Shown here: positions 60,492-64,000 of the stretch, piece after piece
How the letters are laid out: every line of letters starts with the position of its first letter
Numbering within the stretch: position 1 is the first letter of the stretch
From: an uncultured Bacteroides sp.
GTDB taxonomy: Bacteria; Bacteroidota; Bacteroidia; Bacteroidales; Bacteroidaceae
Reading direction: 5' to 3'
Assembly: GCA_900546355.1 (NCBI GenBank)
Contig: URCM01000002.1
Coordinates: 11,534-75,533, forward strand
DNA: 64,000 bases
The notes under the pieces: generated by a model
What the model was told of the DNA's origin: nothing
Databases searched by the model: none
Seen by the model: the letters and a program-made list of their open reading frames with translations, nothing else
Translations under genes and position numbers: made by a program

Positions 60492-61273
60492 AGGCCGGCT
60501 GATTGGATGAAGTGGTACAATGTTTCTCCCGGGTGCGGGGTTTTCATAAAGGTTTCGCCAATCAGGAAACCATCGAATCCCGCTTCATGCAGTAGGCGGA
60601 TTGTGTCGGGCTGGGAAATTCCGCTCTCAGAAATCCGTACTTTGCCGCTTGGGAGTTTCTCGGCAATGCTGAGCGAATGGGTGGCATCTGTATGGAATGT
60701 GCCCAGGTCGCGGTTGTTGATTCCTATAACGTCCACTTCATCACAGATGTAGTCCAGTTCTTGCTCGGCATGCAGTTCCAGCAATACTTCCAGGTCCAGT
60801 TCGTGTGCCTGACGGGCCAGGGTAAAACATTCTTGTGGGGTAAGGGCGGCTGCTATCAGCAGGACAGCATCAGCCTGCACAGCTTTGGCTTGCAATAATT
60901 GGTAGTAGCTGATGATAAAATCCTTGCGCAAGACGGGAAGGACGACCGTGGGGCGAGCCGCACGGATATCTTTTAGCGAACCTCCGAAGTATGTTTCATC
61001 GGTCAGTATGGAAAGGGCGGCAGCTCCGGCTTGCTGGTATTCGGCAGGTATCTTTCCGGCATTGGCGTCTTGATGGATCCAACCTTTCGAGGGAGAACGT
61101 CGTTTAAACTCGGCAATGATGCCGGTGGGCGAGGCAAGGATGCTTTGTTTCAGGCTTCTGCACGGGCGATTCCCCTCTATCTGTTTTTCAAGGAAAGCGA
61201 TGGAGACGGCTTTTTCTTGTTCGGCTATCTCGATGCGTTTATGGGCGATGATTTCTTCTAAAATATCCTTCAT
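60488..61273 (-). CDS. trpC: indole-3-glycerol phosphate synthase
   Basis: 261 residues from MKDILEEIIAHKRIEI. Typical pieces are IIAEFKRRSPSKGWI (catalytic Lys), VLPVLRKDFIISYYQLLQA, DVIGINNRDLGTF and RISESGISQPDTI. It closes the indole ring. In many bacteria trpC and trpF are fused; here they are separate but overlapping. Confidence 0.96.
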   Translation of the reverse strand: MKDILEEIIAHKRIEIAEQEKAVSIAFLEKQIEGNRPCRSLKQSILASPTGIIAEFKRRSPSKGWIHQDANAGKIPAEYQQAGAAALSILTDETYFGGSLKDIRAARPTVVLPVLRKDFIISYYQLLQAKAVQADAVLLIAAALTPQECFTLARQAHELDLEVLLELHAEQELDYICDEVDVIGINNRDLGTFHTDATHSLSIAEKLPSGKVRISESGISQPDTIRLLHEAGFDGFLIGETFMKTPHPGETLYHFIQSAGL

Positions 61274-61366
61274 ATAGTTAATAGTTAACAATTAATAATT
61301 AATAATTGATAGTTGACGGTGGATAGTTATAGCTAATAGTGTTTGTTATTCACTCTTAGCTATTAA
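61274..61366. other. AT-rich spacer between trpD and trpC
   Basis: 93 bases with TTAATAATTAATAATT repeats and an imperfect hairpin (AGCTAATAGTG 61331-61341 with CACTCTTAGCT 61351-61361). It is the only long gap within the trp operon and may tune expression of the distal genes. Confidence 0.5.
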
Positions 61367-62365
61367 CTACTTATCGTTTATCTCAATAAACCGGCATAAA
61401 GTTTCCCATGCCCGTCCGCTTTCCAGCGATTCGCGTGCCAGTGCCACGCATGTTTCGATGGGCTTCTCCGGTTCCCGGGCTTGTATGGCGAACGAGGCGT
61501 TGATCAGGACACATTCAGTTTGAGCCTTTGTGGCACGGTTTTGTAACACGTTGTCGAATATCTGTGCAGCTTCCTGTGGCGTATCGCCTCCCGATAGTTC
61601 TTCTTGTCGGGCGAGCGAAAATCCCAGGTCGGCAGGCCGGTAGATGGTCTCGTATCGGTTGGTCATTACCTTGAACTCATCGGTGAGGGAGATTTCATCG
61701 TATCCGTCTAAATTGTTGACCACGGCGAACCCGATGCCTAGTTGCTGGAGCGTGTTGGTGTATAGGCGCATTTGTGCCAGGTCGGCAACTCCCAGAAGTT
61801 GATAGGTAGGCTGGCAGGGATTGATGAGCGGCCCGAGGAGATTGAAGAGCGTACGTACCTGCAGGGCTTTGCGCACTCCTGCCACGTGCTTCATGGCAGG
61901 ATTGAAGAGCGGGGCATGAAGGTATGCCATATTGCACATTTCGATGGAACGGCGCAATTGGGATTCGTCGGACGTGAAATGTACCCCGTGTTGTTCCATC
62001 ACGTTGCTGGCCCCGCTTACTGATGTAGCTCCATAGTTGCCGTGTTTGGCTACGGCATAGCCTGCTCCTGCCACCACGAAGCAGGCACAAGTGGATATGT
62101 TGAAGGTGTTTTTCCCGTCGCCTCCTGTCCCTACGATGTCTATCGGGCTGTATGCGGATAAATCGACGGGGATGCGGGTCTCTAACAGGGCTTTCCGGAA
62201 TCCGGTCAGCTCGTTTACTTTGATTCCCCGCATTTGGAATACGGTGAGCAGCGATGCCACTTGTGTATCGTTGTATTTGCCTTGTGTGATGCCTTGCATC
62301 AGCGCGTATGCCTCTTCGTGCGAGAGTTCTTCATGGGCGAAAAGGCGTATCAATGTTTCTTTCAT
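61367..62365 (-). CDS. trpD: anthranilate phosphoribosyltransferase
   Basis: 332 residues. The PRPP-binding loop DIVGTGGDGKNTFNIST lies near residue 80, followed by VAKHGNYGATSVSGASNVME and NLLGPLINPCQPTYQLLGV. It lacks any fused glutaminase domain because trpG is separate. It starts 33 bases after trpG. Confidence 0.96.
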   Translation of the reverse strand: MKETLIRLFAHEELSHEEAYALMQGITQGKYNDTQVASLLTVFQMRGIKVNELTGFRKALLETRIPVDLSAYSPIDIVGTGGDGKNTFNISTCACFVVAGAGYAVAKHGNYGATSVSGASNVMEQHGVHFTSDESQLRRSIEMCNMAYLHAPLFNPAMKHVAGVRKALQVRTLFNLLGPLINPCQPTYQLLGVADLAQMRLYTNTLQQLGIGFAVVNNLDGYDEISLTDEFKVMTNRYETIYRPADLGFSLARQEELSGGDTPQEAAQIFDNVLQNRATKAQTECVLINASFAIQAREPEKPIETCVALARESLESGRAWETLCRFIEINDK

Positions 62366-62398
62366 GATTTCATTAAATTCTGTGTTCCGTTATATTTT

Positions 62399-62968
62399 TT
62401 AATAGATATGTTCCACCCAGTTTCGTAGGATTTGTTTCCCGTCGGGGGTCAAGACTGATTCGGGATGGAACTGAATGCCGCGGATGTCATAATCGCGGTG
62501 GCGTAAGGCCATGATATAGCCTTCTTTACTGACCGCCAGTGTCTCTAAACAAGGCGGAAGGCTGGCTGTGTCTACTACCCATGAATGGTATCGTCCGACC
62601 GGAATCTCGGAAGGCAGGTGGCGGAAGATATAATCTTCGGCGATAATGTTTACCGGGCTTTGGATGCCATGGAAGACGGTGGAGAGGTTGACGAGTTTTC
62701 CGCCGAACACTTCGCCGATGGCCTGTTCGCCCAGGCAGATGCCCAAGATGGGTTTCCTTCCGGCATATGTGCGGATAACATCAAGCAGCAATCCGGCTTC
62801 TTCGGGGATGCCCGGGCCGGGCGAGAGTACAATGTTGTCGTATGCTTCCACTTCTTCCATACGGAATTTGTCGTTGCGGAATACGGTGACTTCGGCTCCT
62901 GATTCTTGCAATATTTGGCTCAGGTTATAAGTAAACGAGTCATAATTGTCTATGATAACGGTTTTCAT
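62399..62968 (-). CDS. trpG: anthranilate synthase glutamine amidotransferase component
   Basis: 189 residues from MKTVIIDNYDSFTYNL. Catalytic triad: Cys78 in GICLGEQAIGE, and His/Glu in IQFHPESVLT near the end. It provides ammonia from glutamine to TrpE. The start is chosen over an upstream extension of 43 codons that overlaps trpE. Eleven bases separate it from trpE. Confidence 0.96.
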   Translation of the reverse strand: MKTVIIDNYDSFTYNLSQILQESGAEVTVFRNDKFRMEEVEAYDNIVLSPGPGIPEEAGLLLDVIRTYAGRKPILGICLGEQAIGEVFGGKLVNLSTVFHGIQSPVNIIAEDYIFRHLPSEIPVGRYHSWVVDTASLPPCLETLAVSKEGYIMALRHRDYDIRGIQFHPESVLTPDGKQILRNWVEHIY

Positions 62969-62979
62969 GAGTCTTGGGT

Positions 62980-64000
62980 TTAGAGTTGTTCGGCTATCAG
63001 GATGGCTTTCTTCAAGGCACCCAGTTTGTTGTTTACTTCTTGCAATTCGTTTTCTTCGTTGCTTAGGGCGGTAATGCCTCCTCCTGCCTGGAACCACAGT
63101 TCGTGGTTGCGGCTTACGAAGGTGCGGATGGTAATGGCTTGGTTCAGTGTGCCGTTTAGCCCGATAAAGCCGATGCAGCCTCCGTATGCGCCTCGGTTGT
63201 GCGGCTCGATTTCACTGATAAGCTGCATGGCGCGTACCTTCGGCGCACCACTCAGCGTGCCTGCGGGGAAAGTGTCAATGAAGGCTCGGATAGCAGTTGT
63301 GTCATTCCGGAGCGTTCCGCATACCCGGCTTACCAGATGGATGACGTGGCTATAATATTGCGGCTCTTTGTAGAAAGCCACGTGTGTGTCCGTACAGTTT
63401 CGGTTCAAATCGTTCCGGGCCAGATCAACCAGCATCACGTGTTCGGCATTTTCTTTCGGGTCGGCAAGTAAGGCTTCGGTCAGTTTCCGGTCGGCCTCCT
63501 TGTTCCCGCTTCTTCGGGTGGTGCCCGCTATGGGGTCGATAGTGGCTTGTCCGTCTTCTATCTTACAATGGGTTTCGGGTGAAGAGCCGAAGATGCGGAA
63601 TCCGCCAAAGTCGAAATAAAAGAGGTAAGGCGAGGGATTGATGCTCCGCAAGGCACGGTAGAGCTTGAAGTCATCGCCTTGGAACCGCTGGATGAACCGG
63701 CGTGAGAGGACGATTTGGAACACATCACCCCGTAAACATCTGGCGATACCCTTGCGGATATTGGCTTTGTGTTCCTCATCGGTCAGGGTGCTGGAGGTTT
63801 CGCCTATGGGATGAAAATCGTATGTGGTATAGTTGCGGTCATTGATGGCTCGCTCTATCTCGCCGATGTGGCCCGGTTCGTTTCCATCGCTCATCTCGAT
63901 AAGCACCATTTCACTTTTGAAGTCGTGGAAGACGATGAGATATTTATCCTTAATTCCGCAACACTTTGATTTAACTTTATTTATAAGTTCCTGAGCAACA
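62980..64000 (-). CDS. trpE: anthranilate synthase component I, 5' part outside the window
   Basis: About 340 C-terminal residues are present; the frame is open to the window edge, so the first 100-130 residues are missing. The chorismate-binding domain shows FQIVLSRRF, YLFYFDFGGFRIFGSSPE, DPIAGTTRRSG, HVMLVDLARNDLNR, FPAGTLSGAPKVRAM and RGAYGGCIGFIG. It makes anthranilate with TrpG. The first gene of the operon (probably trpB, by analogy to other Bacteroides) lies to the right. Any leader or attenuator is also outside. Confidence 0.95.
   Translation of the reverse strand, partial: VAQELINKVKSKCCGIKDKYLIVFHDFKSEMVLIEMSDGNEPGHIGEIERAINDRNYTTYDFHPIGETSSTLTDEEHKANIRKGIARCLRGDVFQIVLSRRFIQRFQGDDFKLYRALRSINPSPYLFYFDFGGFRIFGSSPETHCKIEDGQATIDPIAGTTRRSGNKEADRKLTEALLADPKENAEHVMLVDLARNDLNRNCTDTHVAFYKEPQYYSHVIHLVSRVCGTLRNDTTAIRAFIDTFPAGTLSGAPKVRAMQLISEIEPHNRGAYGGCIGFIGLNGTLNQAITIRTFVSRNHELWFQAGGGITALSNEENELQEVNNKLGALKKAILIAEQL

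Noticed and set aside
59070-64000. Tryptophan attenuator or leader peptide
   Set aside because: The operon start is outside the window, so no leader can be judged here.
1-64000. CRISPR array, intact prophage or complete IS
   Set aside because: No regular repeat-spacer pattern, phage structural genes or transposase frames were seen on either strand.

Overview
The window comes from a chromosome of Bacteroidales, most likely Bacteroides or Phocaeicola. The signs are a SusC/SusD pair under an ECF sigma/FecR switch, promoters of the TTTG / TAnnTTTG type in place of the usual -35/-10, almost no Shine-Dalgarno sequences, an RprX/RprY two-component pair, GldE, and a trp operon ordered E-G-D-C-F-A. 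There are about 55 genes, most of them housekeeping. No rRNA, CRISPR array, intact prophage or complete insertion sequence was seen.

Layout. 1-1600: an UPF0210/ACT gene pair and two tRNA-Ser genes. 1760-5250: a decayed patch holding an uncharacterised four-gene minus-strand operon with broken genes at both ends (PLD-like and M48 peptidase fragments) and a second truncated gene. 5300-11030: pyrH, a secreted glycerophosphodiesterase, a MATE pump, birA, a YraN nuclease, a small basic protein and tadA, with intergenic spaces filled by a dispersed inverted-repeat element. 11155-18057: a peptide-export locus. 18145-19438: folA and thyA. 19950-33880: a nutrient-acquisition locus for phosphodiesters. 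34000-37100: a broken AAA ATPase gene, an RsmF-like methyltransferase and an orphan membrane protein. 37468-54773: topB, a Kef-type antiporter, a HIT protein, S4/pth/rplY, a Pur-alpha-like protein, nusB-yajC-ybbR-coaE, RNase G, a 30-residue mS38-like protein, HU, mutY, ssb, gldE and a phosphopantetheinyl transferase. 55059-58826: rprX, rprY and ansA. 59070-64000: the trp operon, cut by the window edge inside trpE.

Two regions stand out. The first (11155-18057) joins a membrane TPR/helix-turn-helix regulator, a secreted DUF3244 protein, an unmarked 50-residue peptide with a near-perfect double-glycine leader, an outer-membrane barrel protein, a C39-peptidase ABC transporter and an HlyD adaptor. 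It looks like a peptide secretion and perhaps peptide-sensing system. In this genome the regulator has lost its N-terminus and carries an in-frame amber codon, and the HlyD gene is cut to 65 residues, so the system is probably decaying.

The second (19950-33880) has the regulatory and uptake parts of a polysaccharide utilisation locus, but its enzymes are two glycerophosphodiester phosphodiesterase lipoproteins, a PKD/beta-propeller lipoprotein and a HAD phosphatase, followed by an organophosphate/phosphate antiporter and a phosphate-selective-type porin. No glycoside hydrolase is present. I infer that it collects glycerophosphodiesters at the cell surface and imports glycerol-3-phosphate or a similar product.
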